A stretch of DNA of 64,000 nt, from positions 845,501 to 909,500 of the forward strand of contig JAUIMM010001030.1 in the NCBI GenBank assembly GCA_031769625.1, written 5' to 3'. The notes below the pieces were generated by a model. The model had not been told where the DNA came from. It did no database searches and worked only from the letters and a program-made list of their open reading frames with translations. Positions 31,801-44,300 of this stretch are shown here, piece after piece. The position numbers and the translations under genes were made by a program. Within the stretch, counting starts at the first letter, position 1. Each line of letters opens with the position of its first letter. The DNA is from Taudactylus pleione (lineage: Eukaryota > Chordata > Amphibia > Anura > Myobatrachidae).

Positions 31801-32286
31801 TATGGGCTGTAGCTGAGTTAGCACTGCTTTTTCGCTACCACTCTCGAATATTACAGATCAATTTACAATCCGATTTAAATAAATTTGGCTGCGACCTCTT
31901 TATTGCAAATCTATTCACTTGTCAGTGTCGTTATTTTAGATGGTTAAGTTTAATTTAAGTTTGGTAAATAATAAAACTATGGGTGACTTAATAGCCTCAA
32001 CACATTAGGCCCTGGTGTTGTAGCACAGAAAGAATTGAAACATCCTCTTTCTGAACACACCTATCAGGTAATAGCTGGGGGGTTGGAAGCCCAAAGGGAG
32101 CAGGCACTCAGTACAAAGACATACAGACACTTGCAGAGAGATATGAAGGACAGCAGACTTCCCACCCCCCAGACGGCAGCCAAGATGCAACTTCAATCAC
32201 TAGGAGGCATGGGGATTTATCCTCTCAATCTATGCTAAGTATCTGACTTGATAGAAATATATAAAAGGAATAATGTAATGTCTCTA
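31801..32286. other. Unclassified sequence downstream of the Ngaro element
   Basis: This may contain the element's right-hand repeats. No coding sequence, hairpin or tandem array is visible. A short frame at 32035-32238 has no features that I recognise. Confidence 0.35.
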
Positions 32287-32694
32287 GTACTGTAGTTAGT
32301 AAAATTTATTTATTTATTACCAGTTATTTATATGGTGCAAACATATTTCGCAGCGCTTTAGAGAATATCTTAACATTCACATCTGTCCCAGCCCCAGTGG
32401 AGCTTACAATCTATGTTCCCTACCACATGCTCACAAACATATCCACCAATGTCAATTTTGTGGGGAGTCAATTAACCTACCAGTATATTTTTGGAGTGTG
32501 GGAGGAAACCGGAGCACCCGGAGAAAACCCACGCAAGCACAGGAAGAATATACAAACTCCCCACAGTTAGGACCGTAGTGGGAATCAAACCCATGACCTC
32601 AGTGCTGTGAGTCAGTAATGCTAGCCATTACACCGTCTGTGCTGTTAGTCTGTGCGTATAGTTAATGTAATGTATGTACTGTAGTTAGTAAAAT
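32287..32694 (-). repeat. tRNA-derived SINE with L2-type tail, copy 2, with 19-bp target duplication
   Basis: The element proper is about 32306-32645. On the minus strand the head shows A-box-like TGTAATGGCTAGC and B-box-like GGGTTTGATTCCC, then the same 'gcgtgggttttctccgggtg' middle as copy 1 and an L2-type tail ending in (AAAT)n. GTACTGTAGTTAGTAAAAT occurs at 32287-32305 and 32676-32694. Extra bases between the head and the right duplicate repeat 'taatgtaatgt', so the site was already locally repetitive. Confidence 0.8.
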
Positions 32695-32730
32695 GGATCG
32701 TTAATGTAATGTCTGTACAAGCAGTGCAAA

Positions 32731-33127
32731 GGGGCCTATCCATTAGCAGATCTTGCTCTTCGATGAAAGACAAAAGATTTATCCCTTGAAAATTCCTGGG
32801 GCTGTGGTGACAGATATCTGTCATGTACGTGACAGATTTTTGCAAACGACGAACAATCATGCATGACATCATTCAGGGAGTGGATTTTTTTATGATTCTA
32901 TTCATTTTTATTAAAAATATTGTTCGTCGTTCACCGCTTATAAACTGACAGATATTTCTAATATCTGTCAGCGATAAGCGATAATTGAGCAACATGTTGG
33001 AGAGACGAAAGACACAATTTGTCGGCAGCGGGAGTACGCATCTGTCATCGTTCAGGGCCTATCTATGACAAATAAATTGAACGATATATCGTTCATCGTT
33101 CAAATTTATCTGCTAATGGATAGGCCG
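32731..33127. mobile_element. Palindromic MITE
   Basis: Ends are GGGGCCTATCCATTAGCAGA and TCTGCTAATGGATAGGCC. Inner stretches 'gatatctgtcatgtacgtga' and 'ttcatcgttcaaattt' pair with others across the centre. It resembles 25833-26121 in its 'cgttcatcgttc' interior. No coding capacity. Confidence 0.75.
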
Positions 33128-33215
33128 CTTAGTCTCTAGCAAGTTTGTGTTAACCTGTAGTAGATTATATGTAACAAGTTTGCAGTGATTTGGTAAAGTG
33201 ATTTATAGTGTATTC

Positions 33216-33524
33216 CAGTGGTTCCGAAACTTTTTTGAATCACGGCGCCCTAGAGTATCAGAATTGTTTTCATGGCACCAATAAGCCAAAAGTTTTTTAT
33301 TGAGAAATTCAGAAAAAATAAATAAATTAAGTAAATTGTGCTTACTTGTCATCCTTATTTTCAGTTATGTGGTAGTAGATAGGTTTGTCCTTCTGTTTGT
33401 CCACAAATTTACATTACATTGACAATAAATAATTTGATTTGGTGCTAGACCACCAACCTGAGGCACCCCTGCAAGTGTCCTAAGGCACCCCAGGGTGCCA
33501 TGGCACACAGTTTGGGAACAACTG
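33216..33524. mobile_element. hAT-like MITE, CAGTGGTTCCCAAACT type
   Basis: Ends are CAGTGGTTCCGAAACTTTTT and AGTTTGGGAACAACTG. The flanks GTGTATTC (33208-33215) and GTGTAGTC (33525-33532) match at 7 of 8 bases. This terminus is widespread among vertebrate hAT-derived repeats. No transposase. Confidence 0.85.
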
Positions 33525-33532
33525 GTGTAGTC

Positions 33533-34149
33533 TTTATCTATTCCCATGTGCTTAATGGAAGCTACAGTTTATTAAAGTGATTCACCATGTGGTTTAAACA
33601 ATAGCATGGCCTGAGAGACTTAGGGAAGTGTTATATTCTTGTGGTTTAGCTGTAACATGGTTTAGTTAGAATTAAGATGGAAACTGGTTGAATTATTGCA
33701 ATCTGCAGTTTGATATCAGCTGGTGATAAAGGAATTCGTAATGGAGTTTTTGTATTATTCTGTGCTAGGGCCTTGAAACATGTGCTCCATCTCACCCCAT
33801 TGAATCATATGCTAAACAATAGCCTGACCTAGTGAATGCTGGCTGTATTAGATATTGGAATACTATATAATGCAATGTTTGACTGATGATATCATACAGT
33901 TATGGTGTGTAAGAAGGAGGTTCCATGTGCTGTTCCCTTTGTGAGAAGGCCTGGAACCATGTGCTTGGTTCAATGAAAGTTGTGAATTACTAGTATTGTG
34001 ATCATAGCTATAATTCTAGACAGTTTTGGTGTTGTATAGTTCAAATAGGTTTGTTATAGTTAATATTACATTTTATTTATAGGGCGCCACAAGTGGTCCG
34101 CAGCGCCGTACATACAGTAGGCATTATAGTAGTAGTACATAATAAGTAT
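33533..34149. other. Unclassified sequence with an L2-type tail fragment at its right end
   Basis: Mostly non-coding with loose 'gcctgacctagtgaatgctgg' type repeats at 33600-33980. At about 34066-34130, 'attttatttatagggcgcca' and 'gtccgcagcgccgtacat' are the complement of an L2/SINE-type 3' tail. Confidence 0.4.
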
Positions 34150-34759
34150 TAGGGGTGTGCACCGGCCACTTTCGTGTTTTGGATCTGGATCTGGATCTTT
34201 CTTCGTGTTTTGGATCTGGATTGGTTTTGCCAAAACCACCCTTCCGTGTTTTGGGTTCTGGGTTTTGTATCTGTATTTTTTTGAAAAAAAGCATAAAAAC
34301 AGCTAAAATCACAGACTTTGTGGGTTTTTCTGCTCCTATGCTATTATTAACCTCAATAACCTTAATTTCACTCATTTCCAGTCTATTCTGAACACCTCAC
34401 AAGTGTTTTTATGTCCAAAAGGTTGCACCGAGGTAGCCGGATGACTATGCTAAGCGACACGAGTCGGCGGCACAAACACGTGGCCCATCTAGGAGTGACA
34501 CTGCAGTGGCAGACAGGATGGCAGTTTGAAAAACTAGGACCCAAACAGTACATAATGCAAAGAAAAAAAAGAGGTGCAAGATGGAATTGTCCTTGGGCCC
34601 TCCCACCCACCCTTATGTTGTATAAACAGGACATGCACACTTTAACAAACCAATAATTTCAGCACCAGGGTCTGCCACACGACTGTGGCTGAAATGATTG
34701 GTTCATTTGGGCCCCCACAGAACAAGCTGGCAATTAATCTGTACCTGCACAAACTGGCT

Positions 34760-37700
34760 CTATGGAGGCAAGATGTCATCCTCATCCACCGATTCCTCAC
34801 CCTCTTCAGTGTTGTGTACATCCTCATCCTCACAGAGTATTAATTCGTCCCCGCTGGAATCTACCACCACAGGTCCCTCTGTACGTTCTGGAGGCTGGTC
34901 TCCTTGGAAAAGTTGATTATTCATTTTTAAGAACATCATCTTCTCCACATTTTGTGGAAGCAACCTCCTACGCCTTTCGCTGACAAGGTTCCCGGCTGCA
35001 CTAAACACTCTTTCGGAGTACACACTGGAGGGGGGGCAACTCAGGTAAAAATAGAGCCAGTTTGTACAGGGGCCTCCAAATTGCCTCTTTTTCCTGCCAG
35101 TACAGGTACGGACTATCTGACATGCCTACTTGGATGCTGTCACCGATGTAATCCTCCACCATTCTGTCAATTGTGACAGTATCATATGCAGTGACAGTAG
35201 ACATGTCAGAAATTGTTGCCAGGTCCTTCAGTCCGGACCAGATATCAAAACTTGGTCCTGCCTGCCCTGCATCACTGCCAGCGGGTTGCTTAGGATACCT
35301 ATGTTTTTTCCTGGTAGCCCCAGTTGCGGGAGAAAATGACGAAGGAGCTGTTGACGTGTCACGTTCCGCTTCAGCTGACAGTGTTTTCCCCAGCAGGTCT
35401 TTGCACCTATGCAGGCTTGTGTCATCCAGAGAGAGAGACACCACATAGGCTTTAAACCTAGGATCGAGCACAGTGGCCAAAATTTAGTGGTCTGATTTCA
35501 ACAGATTGACCACCCTGGAATCCTAGCAAAGCGAATGAAGGGCTTCATCCACAAGTCCCACATGCCGAGCAGAATCGCTCCATCTTAGCTCCTCCTTTAC
35601 TTTCTCCAGCTGCTTCTGCAAAAGCCTGATGAGGGGAATGACCTGACTCAAGCTGGCAGTGTCTGAACTGACTTCACATGTGGCAAGTTCGAAGGGCTGG
35701 AGAACCTTGCACAACACGGAAATCATTCTCCACTGCACTTGAGTCAGGTGCATACACCCTCCTTTGCCTATGTCATAGGTGGATGTATAGGCTTGAATGG
35801 CCTTTTGCTGCTCCTCCATCCTCTGAAGCATATAGAGGGTTGAGTTCCACCACGTCACAATCTCTTGCTTCAGGTGATGGCGGGGCAGGTTCAAGAGTGT
35901 TTGCTGGCGCTCCAGTTTTCGGCACGCAGTCGCTGAATGGCGAAAGTGGCCAGAAATTTTTCGGTCCACCCAAAGCATATCCTGCATGCCCCTGTCACTT
36001 TTCAGAAAATTCTGCATCACCAATTTTTTGTGAGCAAAACATGGGACGTGCTGGAATTTGCCCAGATGTAATGCCCGCACAATATTGGTGGCGTTGTCAG
36101 ATATCACAAATCCCCAGGAGAGTCTAAGTGGGGTAAGCCACTGGGTGATGATTTCCCTCAGTTTCTCTAAGAGGTTGTCGGCGGTGTGCCTCTTACTGAA
36201 ACCGGTGATACACAGCGTAGCCTGCCTTGGAACGAGCTGGCATTTCTGAGATGCTGCTACTGGTGACGCTGCTGTTGTTGCTGCATAAGGTGATACATCT
36301 ACCCAGTGGGTTGTCACAGTCATATAGTCCTTAGTTTGCCCTGTTCCACTTGTCCATATGTCCGTGGTTAAGTGGACATTGGGTACAACCGCATTTTTTC
36401 AGGACACTGAGGACACTTTTTCTGACGTTTCTGTACAGTCTTGGTATCGCCTGCCTAGTGAAGTGGAATCTAGCCGGGATTTGGAACCGGGGACACACTA
36501 CCTCCATCAATTGTCTAAATCCCACTGCACTACTGGCGGATACCGGACGCACGTCTAACACCAACATAGCAGTCAAGGTCTCAGTTATACGTTTTGCTTC
36601 AGGATGACTGCTGTCGTACTTCATCCTCCTCGCTAAGGACTGTTGGAGGGTCAATTGTTTAGTAAAAGTAGTGGTATTCCTACTTCCTCTCTGGGATGAT
36701 GAACGACTGCCAGCAGCAACAGCAGCGGCAGCAGTAGGCGTAGCAATGCAGGATCCTCCGGAGGAATCCCGGATAGGAGAGTCAGTCAGGCCAGTGACAT
36801 GGCCTGCAGTACTACTTCCAATCCTGACTAAGTAGGAAATTGACGAGGAGGGAGTTGACGGTGTAGTTTGCAGGTGCTTGGATACACAACAGGATGAAGG
36901 GATTTAGGTGTCCCTGGACTGCTTACGGTCTTAGCCAAAGTTTCTGAACTTGACAGTAACTTTTTATGAACGCACTGCAGGTGACATATAAGGGAGGATG
37001 TTCCTAGGTGGTTAACGTCCCTACCCCTACTTATTTCACTGTTACATATGGCAAGACAGTTGTTGTCCGGATTTGGATAGAAATATTGCCAGACCAAAGA
37101 GGTGGAATGTTTGGTCTTCTGCCCTGGCAGGACCGTGATGGGCTTTTTCATCCCACGGACAACAACTTTCTCCCCTGGAGCCTGATTTAAACAAACCACA
37201 TCACCATCAGTATCCTCATCCTGTTGTACTTCTACAGTGACATCTTCAATTTGCATATCAGCAAGTGGACTGTGGGTGCTCCTTTCAGTACTTGCAGAGG
37301 GCGTGCAAATGGTGGAAAGAGCCACCTCTTCCTGTCCAGTGCTGGGAAGGTCAGGCATCGCAACCACCACCACACTTGGACTCTCCTTGGGGATTTGTGA
37401 TATCTTCTTAGAACGCACAGTTCTTCGCTGTGCTTTTGCAAGCTTATCTCTTTGATTTTTTTAGCGGGATGAGGGCTTCCATTGTCATGTGAAGCTGAAC
37501 CACTAGTCATTAACACAGGGAAAGACCTTAGCCGTTCCTTGCCACTCCGTGTCGTAAATGGCATATTGGCAAGTTTACGTTTCTCCTCAGATGATTTAAA
37601 TGTTTTTTTTAAGGTCATTTTCCTGAACTTTGTCATTTGGGATTGTATATGCCCTCTACTATGACATTGGGCATCGGCCTTGGCAGACGACATTGATGGC

Positions 37701-37807
37701 ATGTTATCGTCTATGTCATGACTAGTGGCAGCAGCTTCAGCACTAGGAGGAAGTGGTTCTTGATCTTTCCCTATTTTATTTTTAACGGAGAAAGTTTGGT
37801 CCTCCAT
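34760..37807 (-). pseudogene. hAT transposase (BED zinc finger type), copy 1, broken
   Basis: Frames in order: N-terminal part (37807-37232), BED region (37418-36828, lacking the intact C-x2-C pair), central part (36654-36331 and 36323-35523, with ITGFSKRHTADNL, VISDNATNIVRAL and IVTWWNSTLYML), then 35480-35001 and the dimerisation region 35023-34760 (SERVFSAAGNLVSERRRRLL). The frame is intact around 35900-35950 where copy 2 is shifted, while it has other stops and shifts, for example a TAG at about 35525. Confidence 0.85.
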
Positions 37808-37834
37808 TTATGTTATATTGATATATACGTGTGG

Positions 37835-38500
37835 CTAAGGCGCACACAAACACAGAAAATAATTTTTGATTATTGTTGGAGACTAGTGCACTTTGTGGGT
37901 TACACCACCCTTTAAGAAATGAGCCAGCCGGCTCTTTACTTATGGGACACAGGCGCACACTTGGCGCTGCTCCTTTGTTGATGCACGTGCAGCTACAGTG
38001 CACGCAATTCACAAAGAGAGAAAAAAGATTTATTTTTTTTTTGTGGCGCGCACTTTGAGGATTACACCACCCTTATACAGATGCACGCTTGTCGCTGCTG
38101 CTTTGAGGATGCAGGTGCTGCTACTGCACATACATTTCATACACAAACACAGAAAAAAAGATTATTTTATTTTTGTTGGAGCGCACTTTGGGGGTTACTC
38201 CACCATTTAACGGACAAGCCAGCCGGCCCTTTACTTATGACACAGGCGCACGCTTGGCGCTGCTCCTTTGTTGAGGCACATGCAGCTACAGTGCACACAA
38301 TTCACAAACACAGAAAATATTTTTTTATTTTGTTTGGAGTGCCCTTTGGGGGTTACAGCAATCTTTAACGGTCAAGCCAGCCGGCCCTTTACTTATGACA
38401 CAGGCACACGCTTGACGCTACTTTGTTGATGCACGTGCGGCTACTGTGCATGTGCAGACAATTCACAAATACAGAAAAAATAATTTTTTTTGGAGTGCAC
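37835..38500. repeat. Tandem units of about 150 bp in the 5' part of hAT copy 1
   Basis: About four units share 'gcgcactttgggggttac', 'agccagccggccctttactt', 'acacaggcgcacgcttggcg' and 'cacaattcacaaacacagaa'. Copy 2 has only one such unit (about 58325-58515), so the array expanded in copy 1 or its lineage. A shorter repeat, 'cagcccctatggacaacagc', follows at about 38590-38745. Confidence 0.85.
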
Positions 38501-39613
38501 TTTGGGGGAGCACCCCTGATGCACAGATAACCCCCGTGACAACACTACAGCATCCCTCTAGGATTACAGCCTTTATGGTACACTGCACAACACAGCCCAG
38601 CCAGCCCCTATGGACAACTGATTGCACAACACAGCCCAGCCAGCCCCTATGGACAACAGCAGCACAACACAGCCCAGTCAGCCCCTATGGACTGAGTGCA
38701 CACAGCCCCTATGGACAACAGCAGCACAATACAGCCCAGGCAGCCCTAGCTCCCACCCTCCCTCTTCACTGTCCACAGCCAGTTTGAGAAATGGCGCCGA
38801 CGCAGGGACCTTTTATAGAATCCAAAACCCGCAAGATCCAGAAGGCGGGATGATGACGTTTTGCCTCGATTTCAGATCCGAGTCAGGCGGGAAAAGTCAA
38901 GCCTGACTCGGATACGACTCAGATCGGGGGGGCTCGGGGGGGGTTCGGATTTCAGAAATCCGAACCCGCTCATCCCTAGTAATTATGATCATTAATGGAT
39001 ATAATTTATAGAGCTACAACATTATATGAGTTTTGTTACATTCAAAATGGAGTTTATCTTGGTACCATGAGGCCTGTGAACAAAGGCAGAACATGTGGTA
39101 GCCCATTCCCCCCACACAGAACATACATACCTATATTCCACCATGCTTTCTTTGCGATCATCTCTCTCTCAGCTCTGATTGTATTTGATTAATAATGTTT
39201 TACGAGATATTGTATTTTATTTGAACTATATAAGCATTGATTTGATTAATATAAATTAGAGATGTGCGCTGACCCTCGTGTTTTGGTTTTGGATCTGGAT
39301 CCCCCCTGGTTTTTGGATCTGGATTGCTTTTGCCAAAACCTTACCCCCATGTTTTGTTTTTGTGTTTTGGTTTTGGATCTAGATTTTTTTCTTAAAAAAA
39401 ACATAAAAACAGTTAAAATCACATAAAATGTGCATGTTTTTGTTCCTACAGTATAATTAACCTCAATAACATGTATTTCCAATTACAATATTATTTGCTT
39501 CAACTAGTTAAGGCCAAAAGGTTGCATCCAGCTAGCCGGCTAACTAAGCTAAGTGACACAGTGGGCGGCACTAACATGAGGCAGTTCAGCTTCTAATTTC
39601 CAATACAGATACA

Positions 39614-40411
39614 GGGGCCTATTCATCATCACTAAAATAAGGACATTTTCCTTAATTTACCATTATTTTAGTATTCATGAAGACACTTAACCAGGAGATA
39701 TCAGTGATATCTCCTGGTTAAGTCCCCCTGCGTTAATTTCCACACTTCCCATACATTAGTATGGGGATATGGAAATTATGGTATTCATCAACTTCCGAAA
39801 ATTACGTATTTTCGGAATTTGATGGTGTTACCATACGCCACTGTGTGTGGCGAATAGTAGGTAACACTTACCTGCTTCCAGCTGGACAGGTCCCCCGTCA
39901 TCTCCCTCGGCACTCTGGTCTCTCCTCTGGCTCCGTCTGCTATGCTGACATTGTGTTCTCCCAGCAGAACACAATAAAGTTTAGAAGAAAAAAAAATCTT
40001 TTTTTTTTCTAAACAGTACTGTGTTCTGCTGGGAGAACACGTGACAGCATAGCAGACGGAGCCGGAGGCTGCTGCGCGGGCAGGTAAGTGCAGGGATGGG
40101 GGGAGGGGTGCAGGTGAGCAGAGGGGGGAGGGGTGTTGGGGGGTTACGCAAACTTACAGCATCTGTAGGCAGTGCTGCGCATGCGTTGGTTTTACAGATG
40201 TAGCAGCATGGATTCCAGCTGTGGTAAGTTAGTGTAGACAGGGATAACTATCTATTTCCCGAAAAGCAGTCATCGCAAAAATGACAGCTTTTTGGAATAG
40301 ATCGTTATGGAGAGGAGGAATGATGAATTACTCCGGTAATTAGGTAGAACTCCATGCGAGTTCTAAACCTAATTACCTCCAGAGAAAGTTTAGGTATGAT
40401 GACTAGGCCCC
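39614..40411. mobile_element. MITE nested in the hAT element
   Basis: Ends are GGGGCCTATTCATCATC and TATGATGACTAGGCCCC; ACA flanks both (39611-39613, 40412-40414). The centre contains a hairpin (about 39911-40066) with arms around 'ctccgtctgctatgct' and 'gtgttctcccagcagaacac' and an A/T-rich loop. Its termini resemble those of 21168-21997, but the flanking duplication differs. Confidence 0.75.
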
Positions 40412-40439
40412 ACAGTTTGTTATACAGTGTGGGTTGGAT

Positions 40440-41075
40440 ACACCAATAGTGAACTTACTGTGACAGCAGTGTCGGCAGAGCGGGGTTGCTGACGGTGTCC
40501 TCAGTACATGGAATGGCAGTGATGCGGTGCTGGCAGTGTTCTCAGTGAAGGGTACCAGTGATGTCGGCAGTGTGGGGGTGCCAGCGTTGTCTTTAGTGCA
40601 AGTTTGCTGGCTGTGTCGGCAGTGCGGGGGTGGCAGCAGTGTCTTTAGTGCAGGTTTGCTGGCTGTGCCGGCAGTGTGGGGGTTGCTGGCGTTGTCCTCA
40701 GTGCATAGAATGGCCATGCGGGGGTGCCAGTGGTGTCTTTAGTGCTGGTTTCCTGGCTGACTTTTTCGGCAGTGCAGGGGTGTTCTCAATGCAGGGTGCC
40801 GGCGGTGTTGGCAGAGCGGGTGTGCCAGCAGTGTCCTCAGTGCATGTGTGCTGACAGTGTGTGCTGACAGTGTCGGCAGTGCAGGGATGCTGGTGGTGTC
40901 CTAAGTGTGGGAGTGTCGATAGTGTGGAGGTCGCTGACTGTGTCCTCAGTACGTGGGGCAGCAGTGCAGGAGTGTTGGCAGCTGTGGTGTCAGCAGCGTG
41001 GGATGCTGCCAGTGGGGGTGCCGGTGGTGTTGGCAGCGGGGGTGCCGGCGGTGTCAGGCGGCGGGGGATGGCAGG
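40440..41075. repeat. Degenerate GC-rich minisatellite
   Basis: Units of about 40-50 bases vary around 'ggcagtgcgggggtgccagc' plus 'gtgtcctcagtgcatg' or 'gtctttagtgcaggtttgct'. Open frames on both strands result from the repeat. Confidence 0.75.
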
Positions 41076-41343
41076 CGCCATCTTTTTCTCTCTCTCTGTG
41101 CATTTTCAATGGGCTTACCGCTGATTGCTGAGAGCCGTGACAGACGGCTCTCTCAGCCAATAAGTGTCAAACCCGCTCAAAACAAAACCTTGTGACCTGA
41201 CAGCGGGGTCACGAGGTTTTGCCTCGGGTGAGTGATCCGGGGCAGGCAGGGAGATCCGAGCTGCACTCTGATTGCCCCGTATCCCCGAAATTCAGTTGGG
41301 TTCGGATCTCTGAGATCCAATCCCACTCATCTCTAATATAAAT

Positions 41344-44300
41344 ACACTTTACTTTACCACATCTTGTGTGCAATGTTCTTATTCAAATTAAATTGTTCTA
41401 ATGGTCCAACAGTATATAAATTTAGGGCAACACTTTGCAAGTTCATATATATTAATAATAATGTTATTTAATGATAAAAAATAGAATATTTTCTTCCAAT
41501 ATATTAGGTTTAAGATGGCAATTGCCTGCAGGTACAAATAGGCAAGGGTAAAAGGAAAATAACCACCCCTTAGCATTCACGCCAGCCAGTTCTGTTTTTA
41601 AAATTGTGGAAATTATCATTGGCGCGGTTTACAATGTGATTCCCACAATTAAAAAAAAAAAAGCATAGAGAACCCACATTTTTTTTGTGTTTGTTTTGTT
41701 TTTGTTTGTACACAGGATTCCACTTATACAAATGGTATCCAGCAATGGCTGATTTAATTGTAATTCTCACATGTGAGCGACAAAAATTTGTTTGTTTTAA
41801 TTTTTTAATGGTTGTACAAGATATTTAACAGTTTTTCTTTCCAACAAGAGTATTTTGCAGGACTGCCAAGGATTATTAAATCACACTGAACAGCAGACTC
41901 TAAGAAATGCTGGCTCCTGGCTTCAAGGTACTGTATTACCAAATCTGTTCCATTATAAACACAATCACACTTGGTACAATAGATCTCTTTACAACATCAT
42001 GGCTGCATTACCATGAGGCTCCACCCCCCTACACATAACACAAAGCACACAACCCACACATGCACATACAAACACAAATAATTGTTTTCTCTGATAGATT
42101 GCAATCCACAATTTATCTATAGATTATTAATCTTGCCAGAAGTGCAGGAAAACATTTATACCTTAAAATATACTGTACATATATCCCCCCATACACACAC
42201 GCATATTCACTTCTCACACTACTCCACGGTAATAACTATATGACTATTTATTCTGTTTAATTCACCCTGCAGTATATCTGCAGTAAAACTTGTGCATCAA
42301 GGTCACACATTACACATTGGCACATGTACAGTGCATGTTTTAAAGTACTAGAGAATTCATAATTAATCACAGCAAACCTAAATATGAATAATATTTATGA
42401 ATATAAATTTTTCATATATTTGAAGCAAATGAATGTAAACTAGAAATTCATTTAGTGATGGTAAAATTATTTTACCTATTGAACTGCAATGTATTGCAGG
42501 CGTTTTCCAATGCGGTGTGTTCTGAGAATGTCACAAATATTACAATTGGCAATTTTTATGATGTTTGGTAGAAAACACCAATGTGAACCATGAGTTGCGT
42601 GCATTACCTTCTTTTGTTCTCAATGTCTGATTGCGAACAAAAGTGGGGGTTTACACAGTCTCGGAAAACACGGATCTGTGTCATATAGAACATTACTAAA
42701 AACACACATGGCTGCAATACAGAAGTTTTGAGGTTTATTTGTACTGTACACATGATATTGGTCATCTGTGTTTAGTCTGTATGTACCTATCTGTGTGTAG
42801 TTTGTATGTGCATAGTCTGAAAAATCCTTGCAATACAGCAGTTGATAGACTTATTTTATGTTAAGAAATTCACTTGTGAGTAAGTTATAACATGTGGTGT
42901 GTTAGTACTCTATTATCTGTGTATTTGATTGCATGTAAACCACATATAATCTTGCAGTTATAACAGAGTATTATTTGAAGGTTTGCTTAATATGCATAAT
43001 ACATTGTTTAAGATAATCAGAGGACTTGATGTATTTTGTCAAGGAATATTTGGGTGGTTATAGGCCCTGTGAAAGCTTGCATGTTTAGCTCACATGAAGC
43101 TTTGGTTGCTATACATAGAGTATAGTGATGGTGATCCGGTGTCTGGGGTCTGTGGTACATTACAGAAACGTAAGAAAACTGTATGGAAAGGTTAGCAAGG
43201 TTCAAAGAGATATACATAAAAAGAAATACAAGTGCACAACTCCAAATTAACTGATTTTAAATAAATACATTTTTGCAGTAAATAGAGGTTTTTGGCATAA
43301 TCTTGGCCAAGGTTATGGGCCTACCTACCTCATCCGGGTAACCTCTGTAGGGAAGATCCCTAACATACTAGGGTTCAAATCCAGAACGTTGGACACCCCC
43401 AATCTAGCCCAGCTAAGCCACCCCAAGGCACAGCTATAATAAGAAAAGTGAAGTGTAAAGGAAATAGTTAAGAGCAGCTGCATATAAAAAATAAAAATAA
43501 AAAAGTTAGATACATATATAAAAAACAGACAGTGAAGAGTTAAAATGTGTTGAAAGAAAAATATGTTATACTGCGGTGCCCTGAAGCAGATCAACCAAAG
43601 CAATCCAGGGGGGCCCATGCCCCAAAAATTAACCAAAGCTCTTAGAACATGAAGTCTGGCATTGAAATATGCACACCAGTCAGAGGCACAATATAGGTAA
43701 ATCCTGCAAATATTTAGACTATGTAGTGCAGCTTTGGTTAATTTTTGGGGCGTGGGTTTGTTTATACATCTATACATTTTATCTATCATTTATACATTTG
43801 TTTGTAAATCTTTATTACTGATTGTGCAGCATCAGACTGTCCTCAGGACATCTGTGCTGCCACTCCCAACACCCATCCAGGCACCGTGACTTCATAGCAT
43901 TGCTTGGTAATTTCATCTGGGCTCCCGGGGACCTTGTTAGCCAACCCTGTGGAGGACCCCAGACTGCAACTCGGATGCAAGGGACAGGCAAGGTGGGTTT
44001 CCGCTTGCGGTAGCCTGCAGCTGGGTAGTCTCATCTCCAGTCTTAGGGTACAGACCGGAGGTGCTGACAGTGAACACTGGCTCTGACCACGTGATACACT
44101 AGACCACCAGGGTACATATGGAGTGGGAATCCAGCATCCCGGTGGTCAAAAATCAGCCAGGGGAGGTCAGCTTTCTCTATAACAGCTGCCCTGCCCTCAG
44201 CTGAAGACGCCATTCCACCGCGGTCTGGACGCTCTGAGCTGCTCTCCTCCTGGGACCCCGCCCCCTCAGAGGTCTCCAGCAGCCATCTTCTACAGGCTCA

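Larger units (their letters stand above)
34150..38978 (-). mobile_element. Autonomous-type hAT transposon, copy 1
   Basis: Ends are TAGGGGTGTGCACCGGCC and AACCCGCTCATCCCTA. Flanking octamers ATAAGTAT and GTAATTAT match at 6 of 8. Subterminal 'gttttggatctggat' repeats lie at the left. Throughout it matches copy 2 at 54579-58978, but it is 429 bp longer, mainly because of extra tandem units at 37835-38500. It carries a broken BED-finger transposase on the minus strand and seems the older or more damaged copy. Confidence 0.9.
39257..41335. mobile_element. Non-autonomous hAT relative with perfect 8-bp target duplication
   Basis: Ends are TAGAGATGTGCGCTGACC and CCCACTCATCTCTA, and ATATAAAT flanks both sides (39249-39256, 41336-41343). 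The subterminal 'ttttggatctggat' and 'ggttcggatctc' sequences match the style of the two larger hAT copies. It lacks the transposase. A separate MITE (39614-40411) and a degenerate minisatellite (40440-41075) fill most of it. Confidence 0.88.

Noticed and set aside
43311..43440. Possible tRNA-derived SINE from 'gggttcaaatccag' and 'tggcttagctgggc'
   Set aside because: The B-box-like and A-box-like motifs lie on opposite strands, so they cannot form one promoter.
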